Positions 26,268 through 33,839 of a stretch of DNA of 64,000 nucleotides are shown in pieces (the first letter of the stretch is position 1; every line of letters begins with the position of its first letter). Origin of the DNA: Streptomyces avermitilis MA-4680 = NBRC 14893 (lineage in GTDB: Bacteria; Actinomycetota; Actinomycetes; Streptomycetales; Streptomycetaceae). The translations under genes were made by a program, and so were the position numbers. The DNA is taken from the NCBI RefSeq assembly GCF_000009765.2, contig NC_003155.5, positions 1,550,001-1,614,000 of the forward strand. Direction: 5' to 3'. The notes beneath the pieces were generated by a model. It ran no database searches, was not told where the DNA came from, and was given only the letters and a program-made list of their open reading frames with translations.

Positions 26268-26669
26268 CTACGCGCCCGCGCCCTGTGCCGCCTCGCGTGC
26301 GATGCGGTCGAACTGGGCGCCCATCGCCTCGGACAGGGCCACGGCCGCCGTCAGCGGGCGGACCATGATCATGAAGTCGTCGATCCTGCCGTCCTCGTCG
26401 AAGTGCAGGAAGTCGCAGCCGGTGATCGTCTTGTCGCCCACTTTCGCCTCGAAGACGAGCGCATGGTCGCGGCCCTCGGCGCCGGCGATCTCGCGGACGT
26501 AGCGGAAGTCGGTGAAGACGCGGCTGACGCCCCGCAGGATGGCCGCGGTGATCGCCTTTCCCGGGTAGGGCTTGAAGGCGACGGGGCTGGTGAAGACGAC
26601 GTCCTCGGCCAGCAACGCCTCGATCGCGGCGTGGTCGCCGGCCTCGACCGCCTTGCGGAAGGGATGCAT
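26268..26669 (-). CDS. NTF2-like (SnoaL-type) protein
   Basis: A 133-residue NTF2-fold protein (HPFRKAVEAGDHAAIEALLAEDVVF, then VFTDFRYVREI and CDFLHFDEDGRIDDFMIMVRP). Such small alpha+beta barrels bind hydrophobic ligands and include polyketide cyclases and isomerases as well as non-catalytic members; no specific activity can be read. GAGAGG precedes the ATG. It is transcribed divergently from a PadR-family gene, with an A/T-rich palindrome between them, so it is probably the PadR target. Confidence 0.85.
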   Translation of the reverse strand: MHPFRKAVEAGDHAAIEALLAEDVVFTSPVAFKPYPGKAITAAILRGVSRVFTDFRYVREIAGAEGRDHALVFEAKVGDKTITGCDFLHFDEDGRIDDFMIMVRPLTAAVALSEAMGAQFDRIAREAAQGAGA

Positions 26670-26687
26670 CGCGTCCGCCTCTCATAC

Positions 26688-26703
26688 TCAACTAATTGAT
26701 TAG
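26688..26703. promoter_or_regulatory. A/T-rich palindromes between the NTF2-like and PadR genes
   Basis: Two overlapping inverted repeats, TCAA-CTAA-TTGA (26688-26699) and CTAAT-TG-ATTAG (26692-26703), lie in the 83-base divergent intergenic region. They are far more A/T-rich than the surroundings. The position suits an operator by which the PadR protein represses itself and the NTF2-like gene. Confidence 0.5.
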
Positions 26704-26752
26704 GTGCAGAGGAGATTAATCGCAGAATGCTCCGACCGTCTAGCCTTGGCGC

Positions 26753-27319
26753 ATGGCATTGCGCAACGCGGTCCTCGCCGCCCTCCTGGAGGGCGAGGCA
26801 TCGGGATACGACCTGGCGAAGAGCTTCGACGCGTCGGTGGCCAACTTCTGGATGGCGACCCCGCAGCAGCTGTACCGGGAGCTGGACCGCATGGAGTCCG
26901 ACGGGCTGATCGAGGCCCGGCTGGTGCGGCAGGAACGGCGCCCGAACAAGCGGCTGTTCTCCCTGACGGCAGCGGGCCGGGCGGCGCTGCGCGACTTCAC
27001 GGCCACGCCGTCGAGGCCGACCGCGATCCGGGACGAGTTGCTGGTCAAGGTCCACTCCGTCGACGACGGCGACACCGAGGCCGTACGGGCGGCGATCGCC
27101 GAGCGCCTGGAGTGGGCGCGCGCGAAACTGGCCCGCTACGACCGCATCCGCACCCGTCTGCTGGACGGCCGCGGTGAGGAGGAGTTCCTGGCCGACGCCG
27201 AGCGCGTGGGCCCGTACCTCACCCTCCTGCGCGGCCGCGCTTTCGAACGGGAGAACATCGAGTGGGCGGAGCGGGCCCTGCGGGTCCTCGAACAACGCCC
27301 CGCGCACAGGTCGCGCTAG
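26753..27319 (+). CDS. PadR-family transcriptional regulator
   Basis: A 188-residue PadR/Vir-type regulator. The N-terminal winged helix is typical (ALRNAVLAALLEGEASGYDL and FWMATPQQLYRELDRMESDGLIEARLV), with the basic wing RRPNKRLFSLTAAGRAAL. A C-terminal dimerising helical region follows (about 90-185). PadR proteins usually repress genes for detoxification or transport in response to small molecules. It is divergent from the NTF2-like gene with a shared palindromic operator candidate. The ATG at 26753 gives the standard family N-terminus. Confidence 0.92.
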   Translation: MALRNAVLAALLEGEASGYDLAKSFDASVANFWMATPQQLYRELDRMESDGLIEARLVRQERRPNKRLFSLTAAGRAALRDFTATPSRPTAIRDELLVKVHSVDDGDTEAVRAAIAERLEWARAKLARYDRIRTRLLDGRGEEEFLADAERVGPYLTLLRGRAFERENIEWAERALRVLEQRPAHRSR

Positions 27320-27385
27320 CACCGCTCCAGGGTGCGCGGGTGATCGCCGAGCCCGACGTACGTCCACGGTCGGCACGCCCTCGTC

Positions 27386-27426
27386 CGCTCACCAGCTCAC
27401 CAGCTCGTCAGCTCGTCAGCTCGTCA
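27386..27426. repeat. 8-bp tandem repeat (CAGCTC-AC/GT)
   Basis: About five copies of an 8-bp unit, CAGCTCAC then CAGCTCGT three times, run up to and into the stop region of the XRE-PNPOx gene in the convergent gap after the PadR gene. It is a short slippage-type array; no terminator hairpin is evident beside it. Confidence 0.75.
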
Positions 27427-28110
27427 GCGGACCACGATCCGCCGGCCGGTGACGCCGACGGGATCGACGCACACCCAGGTGTCGCGCTCACCGCCGGCCC
27501 ACGGGCCGCTGTACGCCAGTTCCGCCAGCCGGCGCAGGGTGTCGGGGTCCGTCACCAGCCGGGCGAGGCCGCGTACGAGCACGCTCCAGCCCTGGCTGAG
27601 CGCCTCGTCGATGTGGTCGACCTCGAAGGCGACCCGGGAGCCCGCGGACGCCGCCGGCTCGCTGTCGGCCGCTGTCCTGAAGCAGACGACCCCGTCGACG
27701 ACGCTGTAGTTCAGGGGGACGATGACGGGGCCGGTGGGAGTGTCCACCGCGAGCCTGCCGACCCCGTGCGTCGACAACCGTGCCCGGCACTCCTCGTCGC
27801 TCAGCTCGAGCAGCTCGGGATGGGCGGCCGCCCGGCCCACGCCCGGTGGAAGGTCCGCGTCGCCGCCCCGCAGGGCCACCACGGTGGTCTCCAGGGCGTC
27901 GGCGAGCCGGATGAGGACGTTGGTGCTCGGCAGGGCGGTGGCCTGTTCTTCCAGGTACTGGAGGTAGCCCGGGTCCGTACCGGCCCGGCCGGCCGTTTCC
28001 TCCCGGGTCAGACCGAGCTCTTCGCGTCGTTGGGTGATACGACGCCCCACGTCTCCCCGCGCGGTGCCCGCCGACGCGGACGACGTGTTCGGTGATGCCT
28101 CTTCGGACAT
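27424..28110 (-). CDS. XRE helix-turn-helix protein fused to a PNPOx-like flavin-binding domain
   Basis: A 228-residue fusion. Residues about 22-80 form an XRE/Cro helix-turn-helix (RRITQRREELGLTREETA, then LPSTNVLIRLADALETTV). Residues about 98-228 form a pyridoxamine-5'-phosphate-oxidase-like split barrel (LSTHGVGRLAVDTPTGPVIVPLNY, then VAFEVDHIDE and WSVLVRGLARLV). Split-barrel proteins of this group bind FMN, F420 or heme, so a redox- or cofactor-sensing DNA-binding protein is a reasonable inference. It starts 20 bases after the stop of the alcohol dehydrogenase on the same strand and is likely co-transcribed. The ATG at 28110 has AAGGAAG upstream. Confidence 0.85.
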   Translation of the reverse strand: MSEEASPNTSSASAGTARGDVGRRITQRREELGLTREETAGRAGTDPGYLQYLEEQATALPSTNVLIRLADALETTVVALRGGDADLPPGVGRAAAHPELLELSDEECRARLSTHGVGRLAVDTPTGPVIVPLNYSVVDGVVCFRTAADSEPAASAGSRVAFEVDHIDEALSQGWSVLVRGLARLVTDPDTLRRLAELAYSGPWAGGERDTWVCVDPVGVTGRRIVVR

Positions 28111-28129
28111 GACCGCTCACTTCCTTGGC

Positions 28130-29200
28130 TCAGGCCGCCCTGACCATCAGGACGTCGTGCTGCTGCTCACCGAGGACGACCTTGAGCGCGCCGGTATCGG
28201 CGGCCCTCGAGAAGACGTCGTACGCCTCCTCCATGGCGTCCAGCGGGAAGGTGTGGGTGACCATGGACGACGCGGGCAGGTGGCCGGCGGCCATCATGCG
28301 CAGCAGGGTCGGAGTGGAGCGCGTGTCGACCAGTCCGGTGGTGATCGTCACGTTCTTGATCCACAGGTCTTCGAGGTGCAGCACCGCGGGCCTGCCGTGC
28401 ACGCCGACGTTGGCCACGTGCCCGCCCGGCCGCACCATGCGCGTGCACATCTCGAAGGTCTCGGGCACCCCGACCGCTTCGATGACGACGTCGGCCCCGA
28501 GCCCCAGGGTGAGGTCGGCGACCAGTGGCTCGGCTTCCTCGCCCGCGACGGCCACCGCGTCCGCGCCGAGGCGTTTGGCCGCGTCCAGCCGGGCCGGGGC
28601 GAGGTCCACCGCGATGATCTTCTCGGGTGTGTAGAGGCGGGACGTGGCGACGGCGGCGAGACCGACGGGGCCCGCACCGACCACGACGACGGTGTCTCCG
28701 GGCCGTACCCGCCCATTGAGCACGCCCACCTCGTAGGCGGTGGGGAGGATGTCGGCCAGCAGAACGGCGTCCTTGCTGTCCATCGCCCCGGGCAGCGGAT
28801 GCACGGACAGATCGGCGTGGGGCACGCGGACGTATTCGGCCTGCGTGCCGTTGATCAGGTGGCCGAGGATCCAGCCTCCGCCGCCGCGGCACTGCCCGTA
28901 CGCCGACTCGCGGCAGAAGCGGCAGCGGCCGCACGCCGTGATGCACGAGACGAGGACACGGTCGCCGGGGCGGACCGTGCGTACGTCGCCGCCCGTTTCG
29001 ACGATCTCACCGACGGCCTCGTGACCGAGCACGGTGCCGGGGCGTACCTCCGGGAGATCCCCCTTGAGAATGTGCAGGTCCGTCCCGCAGATGGTGACGG
29101 TGTCGACACGGACGATCGCGTCGCCGGCGTCCTGGATACCGGGGTCCGCCACGTCCTCCCAGACTGACTCTCCGGATCCGTGGAAAACGAGTGCTTTCAT
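28130..29200 (-). CDS. Zinc-dependent alcohol dehydrogenase
   Basis: A 356-residue medium-chain zinc dehydrogenase. The catalytic zinc site is formed by TICGTDLH near residue 37 and GHE near 62. The structural zinc site is the four-cysteine CGRCRFCRESAYGQC near 92. The NAD(P)-binding loop is VVGAGPVGLAA near 175. It should reversibly oxidise primary or secondary alcohols. AGGAGAGGG precedes the ATG at 29200. It is followed 20 bases later by the XRE-PNPOx gene and preceded, across 135 bases, by the phosphoketolase gene on the same strand. The grouping with phosphoketolase, PPK2 and universal stress protein genes resembles hypoxia/dormancy gene sets of Streptomyces and mycobacteria. Confidence 0.92.
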   Translation of the reverse strand: MKALVFHGSGESVWEDVADPGIQDAGDAIVRVDTVTICGTDLHILKGDLPEVRPGTVLGHEAVGEIVETGGDVRTVRPGDRVLVSCITACGRCRFCRESAYGQCRGGGGWILGHLINGTQAEYVRVPHADLSVHPLPGAMDSKDAVLLADILPTAYEVGVLNGRVRPGDTVVVVGAGPVGLAAVATSRLYTPEKIIAVDLAPARLDAAKRLGADAVAVAGEEAEPLVADLTLGLGADVVIEAVGVPETFEMCTRMVRPGGHVANVGVHGRPAVLHLEDLWIKNVTITTGLVDTRSTPTLLRMMAAGHLPASSMVTHTFPLDAMEEAYDVFSRAADTGALKVVLGEQQHDVLMVRAA

Positions 29201-29335
29201 GACGAGCCCTCTCCTGGGGTCTGCGCATGCCGGTCGCGCCGGGGGCGTGGCAGCGGCCGGACGGCTGCCTCTCCTCTCCAGCCTGACGGTCCCGGACCCG
29301 GCTCGCACGGGTTGACGGCCCGCAGAGCGCGGCTC

Positions 29336-31717
29336 TCACGCCTCCCACGTCCAGTTCGCGACCTCGGGCAGGTCGGTGCCGTGCTCGCGGATCCAGGCGT
29401 GGTGCCGGGTACGTGCGTCGGCCATCGTCTGGCGGACGGCGGCGGCGCGTACGCCGAGGCCGGGGACACGGTCGACGACGTCCATGACCAGCCGGTAGCG
29501 GTCGAGGTCGTTGCGGACGACCATGTCGAACGGGGTCGTGGTGGTGCCCATCTCCTTGTAGCCCCGCACATGGAGGTTCCCGTGACCGGTGCGGGAATAG
29601 GCGAGGCGGTGGATCAGCCAGGGATAGCCGTGGTACGCGAAGATGACCGGCTTGTCGGTGGTGAAAAGCCCGTCGTACTCGAAGTCGCTCATCCCGTGCG
29701 GGTGTGCCTCGCGCGGCAGCAGCCGCGTCATGTCGACCACGTTCACCACCCGGACGGCGAGGGCGGGCAGATGCCGGCGCAGCAGTGCCGAGGCGGCCAG
29801 GACCTCCTGGGTCGGCACATCGCCCGCGCAGGCCAGCACCACGTCCGGTTCGCCGTCGTTCTGCGTCCCCGCCCACTCCCAGATCCCCGCCCCGCGCGCG
29901 CAGTGGGCCCGGGCCTGTTCCATCGACAGCCAGTCGAAGCACGGCTGCTTGCCCGCCACGACCACGTTCACGTAGTCACGGCTGCGCAGGACGTGGTCCG
30001 CCACCGACAGCAGGGTGTTGGCGTCCGGCGGCAGATACACCCGTACGGCCTCGGGGCTCTTGTTGAGGACGTGGTCGACGAAGCCCGGGTCCTGGTGCGA
30101 GAAACCGTTGTGGTCCTGACGCCAGACGTGTGAGGTGAGCAGATAGTTGAGGGAGGCGATCGGCGCGCGCCACGCCAACTCCCGTGACGTCTTCAGCCAC
30201 TTGATGTGCTGGTTGACCATCGAGTCGACGATGTGCACGAACGCCTCGTAGCAGGAGAACAGTCCGTGGCGGCCGGTCAGGAGATAGCCCTCCAGCCAGC
30301 CCTGGCAGGTGTGTTCGGAGAGGATCTCCATCACCCGGCCGTGCCGGTCGAGGTGTTCGTCGACCGGAAGGGTCTGGGCCTGCCAGGCCTTGCCGCTCGC
30401 GTCGAAGACGGCGTCCAGCCGGTTGGAGGCGGTCTCGTCGGGGCCCACGAGCCGGAAGTCGCGACGGGCGGAGGTGTCCTTCATGACCTGTTCGAGGAGG
30501 TCGCCCAGAACCCGCGTGGGCTCGTGCAGGGTCGCGCCGGGCTTGTCGACGGCCACGGCGAACCGGTCGAGGGGCGGGATCGGCAGCGGCCGTAGGAGGA
30601 GGCCGCCGTTGGCGTGCGGGGTGGCGCCCAGTCGCCTGGCACCGTGCGGCACGCAGGCCAGCACGTCGGCCGTGGGGCGGCCGTCGGCGTCGAAGAGTTC
30701 CTCGGGCCGGTACGAGCGCAGCCAGCCCTCCAGCTGGCGCAGGTGCTCGGGGTTCTCACGCACTTCGGGCAGGGGGACCTGGTGGGCGCGCCAGGTGCCC
30801 TCGACGGGCCGGCCGTCGACCTCCGCGGGTCCGGTCCAGCCCTTCGGTGTGCGCAGCACGATCATCGGCCAGCGGATCCGCTCGGTCGCGCCCTCCTCGC
30901 GGGCCGTGCGCTGCATCAGGGCGACGCGGTCCAGGGCCCGGTCGAAGGCCTCGGCCAGGGCACGGTGGACCTGGTGCGGGTCGTCGCCGGTGACGTGGAG
31001 TGGTTCATGGCCGTATCCGCGCAGCAGCTCGTCGAGTTCGGGCTCCGGGATGCGGGACAGCACCGTCGGGTTGGCGATCTTGTAGCCGTTGAGGTGGAGG
31101 ATGGGGAGCACGGCACCGTCGTGGACCGGGTCGAGGAACTTGTTCGAGTGCCAGGAGGCGGCGAGCGGGCCGGTCTCCGCCTCGCCGTCGCCGATCACAC
31201 AGGCGACGAGCAGGTCCGGATTGTCGAAGGCCGCGCCGTACGCGTGAGCGAGCGAGTAGCCGAGCTCACCGCCCTCGTGGATCGAGCCGGGCGTCTCCGG
31301 CGCGACATGACTCGGCACTCCGCCGGGGAACGAGAACTGCCTGAACAGCTTCCCCATGCCCGCGGCGTCACGGGAGATGTCCGGGTAGGTCTCGCTGTAG
31401 CTGCCCTCGAGCCAGGAGTTGGCCAGCACGGCCGGCCCGCCGTGCCCCGGGCCCCACACGCACAGCGCGTCCAGATCGCGGGCCTTGATGACGCGGTTGA
31501 GATGGGTGTGGACGAGGTTGAGGCCGGGCGAGGTCCCCCAGTGGCCGAGCAGCCTCGGCTTGATGTGCGCGGGGCTGAGGGGTTCGGTCAGCAGCGCGTT
31601 GGCCAGCAGATAGATCTGGCCGGCGGCGAGATAGTTGGCCGCCCGCCAGTGGGCGTCCAACGTGCGCAGTTCGTCGTCGGTCAGTACGGTGCTGTTCTGA
31701 TGTTCGACCTGGGGCAT
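29336..31717 (-). CDS. xfp: Phosphoketolase (Xfp type)
   Basis: A 793-residue thiamine-diphosphate enzyme of the usual family length. It cleaves xylulose-5-phosphate and/or fructose-6-phosphate with phosphate to give acetyl phosphate and an aldose phosphate, so it can feed ATP formation from pentose phosphates. Motifs include HWGTSPGLN near residue 66, the signature [20 protein letters not shown] near 150, the ThDP/Mg site [11 protein letters not shown] near 175, and [11 protein letters not shown] near 540. The ATG at 31717 is divergent from the PPK2 gene with only 35 bases between the starts, so they share a promoter region. Adjacency to PPK2 suggests an alternative energy-conservation module; acetate kinase is not in the window. 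Confidence 0.95.
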   Translation of the reverse strand: MPQVEHQNSTVLTDDELRTLDAHWRAANYLAAGQIYLLANALLTEPLSPAHIKPRLLGHWGTSPGLNLVHTHLNRVIKARDLDALCVWGPGHGGPAVLANSWLEGSYSETYPDISRDAAGMGKLFRQFSFPGGVPSHVAPETPGSIHEGGELGYSLAHAYGAAFDNPDLLVACVIGDGEAETGPLAASWHSNKFLDPVHDGAVLPILHLNGYKIANPTVLSRIPEPELDELLRGYGHEPLHVTGDDPHQVHRALAEAFDRALDRVALMQRTAREEGATERIRWPMIVLRTPKGWTGPAEVDGRPVEGTWRAHQVPLPEVRENPEHLRQLEGWLRSYRPEELFDADGRPTADVLACVPHGARRLGATPHANGGLLLRPLPIPPLDRFAVAVDKPGATLHEPTRVLGDLLEQVMKDTSARRDFRLVGPDETASNRLDAVFDASGKAWQAQTLPVDEHLDRHGRVMEILSEHTCQGWLEGYLLTGRHGLFSCYEAFVHIVDSMVNQHIKWLKTSRELAWRAPIASLNYLLTSHVWRQDHNGFSHQDPGFVDHVLNKSPEAVRVYLPPDANTLLSVADHVLRSRDYVNVVVAGKQPCFDWLSMEQARAHCARGAGIWEWAGTQNDGEPDVVLACAGDVPTQEVLAASALLRRHLPALAVRVVNVVDMTRLLPREAHPHGMSDFEYDGLFTTDKPVIFAYHGYPWLIHRLAYSRTGHGNLHVRGYKEMGTTTTPFDMVVRNDLDRYRLVMDVVDRVPGLGVRAAAVRQTMADARTRHHAWIREHGTDLPEVANWTWEA

Positions 31718-31752
31718 GGTGACTCCGTAAGTCGTCGAGCGGAGGAGGCGGC

Positions 31753-32556
31753 ATGGCCGGCAAGAAGACGGCGAGGGTGCCGCGCGCCGCATACGAGCAG
31801 GAACTGCTGCGCCTGCAGACCGAGTTGGTGAAGCTGCAGGAATGGGTGCGGGCGGAGGGCGCCCGTCTGGTCATCGTGTTCGAGGGCCGGGACGCGGCCG
31901 GCAAGGGCAGCACGATCAAACGGGTGGCGGAACATCTCAATCCGCGGCAGGCACGGATCGTGGCGCTGCCGAAGCCGACCGAGCGTGAGCGCACCCAGTG
32001 GTATTTCCAGCGGTACGTCGAGCATCTGCCGGCCGCCGGGGAGATCGTGTTGTTCGACCGGAGCTGGTACAACCGCGCCGGTGTCGAGCACGTCATGGGT
32101 TTCTGCACCAAGGAGGAGCACCAGCTCTTCCTGCGGCAATGTCCGATCTTCGAACGGATGCTGGTCGAGGAGGGGATCCTGCTGCGCAAGTACTGGTTCT
32201 CGGTGAGCGACGCCGTGCAGCAGGAGCGGTTCCGGCGCCGGATGAAGGATCCGACGCGGCGCTGGAAGCTCTCGCCGATGGACCTGGAGTCGATCACCCG
32301 CTGGGAGGCCTACTCGCGGGCGAAGGACGAGATGCTCGTCCATACGGACATCTCGGAGGCTCCGTGGTTCGTCGTGGAGAGCGACGACAAGCGGCGGGCG
32401 CGGCTGAACATGATGGCTCATCTGCTCGGCTCCGTGCCCTACTACGAGGTTCCGCCGCCGGTCCTCGAACTGCCGCGCCGCCCGCCGTCGACCGGCTACG
32501 AGCGACCGCCACGCGATCTGCAGACCTACGTGCCCGACCACGCGGCGAGCCTCTGA
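31753..32556 (+). CDS. ppk2: Polyphosphate kinase 2 (PPK2)
   Basis: A 267-residue PPK2-family P-loop enzyme that transfers phosphate between polyphosphate and nucleotides. Walker A is [15 protein letters not shown] near residue 43, Walker B and the lid are [15 protein letters not shown] near 100, and the conserved [17 protein letters not shown] lies near 150. The single-domain length points to a nucleotide-phosphorylating (ADP or GDP to NTP) PPK2, but class cannot be fixed by eye. It diverges from phosphoketolase and is followed, convergently after 14 bases, by a universal stress protein gene. Confidence 0.95.
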   Translation: MAGKKTARVPRAAYEQELLRLQTELVKLQEWVRAEGARLVIVFEGRDAAGKGSTIKRVAEHLNPRQARIVALPKPTERERTQWYFQRYVEHLPAAGEIVLFDRSWYNRAGVEHVMGFCTKEEHQLFLRQCPIFERMLVEEGILLRKYWFSVSDAVQQERFRRRMKDPTRRWKLSPMDLESITRWEAYSRAKDEMLVHTDISEAPWFVVESDDKRRARLNMMAHLLGSVPYYEVPPPVLELPRRPPSTGYERPPRDLQTYVPDHAASL

Positions 32557-32570
32557 GCCGGCCACGGCCC

Positions 32571-33443
32571 TCACCCCCGGTGCGGTACGACGGCGACCGG
32601 GCAGGCGGAGTGATGCAGCATCGCGTGGGCGACCCGGCCGAGCTGGAGCCCGGAGTGTCCGGGATGGCGCCGGGCGCCGACGACGAGCAGGTCGGCGGTG
32701 GCCGAGGCGTCCAGCAGCACCTTGCGGGCCGGGCCCTCGACCGCGCGCCGGCGCAGTTCGACATCCGGCGGGGCCCCGCTCAGTACCGCTTCCAGCACCT
32801 CCGTGGCCCGCTCTTCGTGCAGCCGGGCCGCCCTTCGGGAGGACAGCGGGTGGCCCAGGGCCTCGCGAGCGGGGCGGCGCCAGGCCCGTACGGCCTCCAC
32901 CGCACAGCCCCGTGCCCGCGCCTCCGCGACGGCGAACCGCACGGCGGCCGGGTCGTCCGGTTCCTCGCCGACGGCGAGGACGATGCGCCGATGGCCACCC
33001 GCCCCGGCCCGGTTGTCCTGGCTGCCGCGCAGCACGATCACCGGGCAGTAGGCGCGGGCGGCCACGGCCAGGGACACCGAGCCGAGGAGCAGCTCGGCGA
33101 GCCCGCTGCGGCCCCGCGACCCCAGGACCAGCGCGAAGGCCTCGTTGCCCTCCCGCAGCAGGGCGGGGGCCGGCTCCTCGGGCAGCACATCGGTGGAGAT
33201 CTTCACGTCCGCGTGGCGGCGGTGGGCGCGCTGCGCGGCTGCCTCGACGATGTCGTCGGCGATCACCTGCTCCGGAGGCCTGCCGAGCCCGTCGGCGAGC
33301 GCGGCCCCTTCGTACCGCTCCCACAGCGACGCGTAGACCAGCCGCAGCGGAACCCCGCGCAGAGCGGCCTCGTCCGCCGCCCAGTCCACGGCGCGCATAC
33401 TCGACTCGGAGCCGTCGACCCCCACGACCAGGGGAAGCTCCAT
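32571..33443 (-). CDS. Universal stress protein, two tandem Usp domains
   Basis: A 290-residue tandem UspA protein. Domain 1 opens with LPLVVGVDGSESS and closes with the ATP-binding loop GSRGRSGLAELLLGSVS. Domain 2 opens with RRIVLAVGEEPDD and closes with GARRHPGHSGLQLGRVAH, a less canonical nucleotide loop. Tandem Usps of this type are induced by hypoxia and stasis in actinobacteria. The ATG at 33443 is preferred over an in-frame GTG nine bases upstream, because GGAAGG lies at the right distance. Immediately upstream is the decayed 3' end of an alcohol dehydrogenase gene, which it may once have followed in an operon. Confidence 0.9.
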   Translation of the reverse strand: MELPLVVGVDGSESSMRAVDWAADEAALRGVPLRLVYASLWERYEGAALADGLGRPPEQVIADDIVEAAAQRAHRRHADVKISTDVLPEEPAPALLREGNEAFALVLGSRGRSGLAELLLGSVSLAVAARAYCPVIVLRGSQDNRAGAGGHRRIVLAVGEEPDDPAAVRFAVAEARARGCAVEAVRAWRRPAREALGHPLSSRRAARLHEERATEVLEAVLSGAPPDVELRRRAVEGPARKVLLDASATADLLVVGARRHPGHSGLQLGRVAHAMLHHSACPVAVVPHRG

Positions 33444-33470
33444 CGCACTCACCTTCCTCACCGTCCTGCG

Positions 33471-33508
33471 CCGAAGTCGAAGACGATCGCCGAAGTCGAA
33501 GACGATCC
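33471..33508. repeat. 19-bp tandem duplication
   Basis: Two adjacent copies of a 19-bp unit beginning CCGAAGTCGAAGACGATC differ only in the last base. They lie at the 3' end of the dehydrogenase remnant and shift its frame. Confidence 0.9.
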
Positions 33509-33838
33509 GTACCGTGAGCCGGCCGCTCAGCACATCGTCGGACACCTCGGTGACGGAGGCGAGCGGCCGCCACTCACGGACCGCCCTGGTACGGCCCGCC
33601 GCGAGCGGCCGGAAGACCTCCGCAGCTCCTGCCGCGTAGCGGCGACGGGGCCCAGCGCCGAGGTGCCGCCGAGCACCGTGTCGAAGATCGGAACCTGGTC
33701 GTGCCGTGCGCCGGCCGGGTGACCAGGACTGAGCCTGCCGCGACGCCGTGGGCCCGAACGGACGGCGGCGAAGGCGTCCTCGGTCACGGTGAGCGCGAGG
33801 GCGGTGTGTGCGCCGCACCATCGCCCGAAGGTGACGGC
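33471..33838 (-). pseudogene. Decayed 3' part of a zinc alcohol dehydrogenase gene (AdhA-like)
   Basis: Two minus-strand frames rebuild about 115 C-terminal residues of a medium-chain alcohol dehydrogenase. The first has GAHTALALTV, EDAFAAVRSGPRRRGRL and VPIFDTVLGGTSALGPV ending in TRQEL. After a one-base shift near 33622 the second has AEVFRPLAAGRTRAV, then LASVTEVSDDVLSGRLTVRIVFDF. The C-terminus is further scrambled by a perfect 19-bp tandem duplication (33471-33489 and 33490-33508). Everything N-terminal, including the zinc sites and Rossmann loop, is missing, and homology stops at the stop codon of the NACHT gene (33840). This looks like a gene disrupted by acquisition of the NACHT locus and then decaying. 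Confidence 0.7.
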
Positions 33839-33839
33839 C

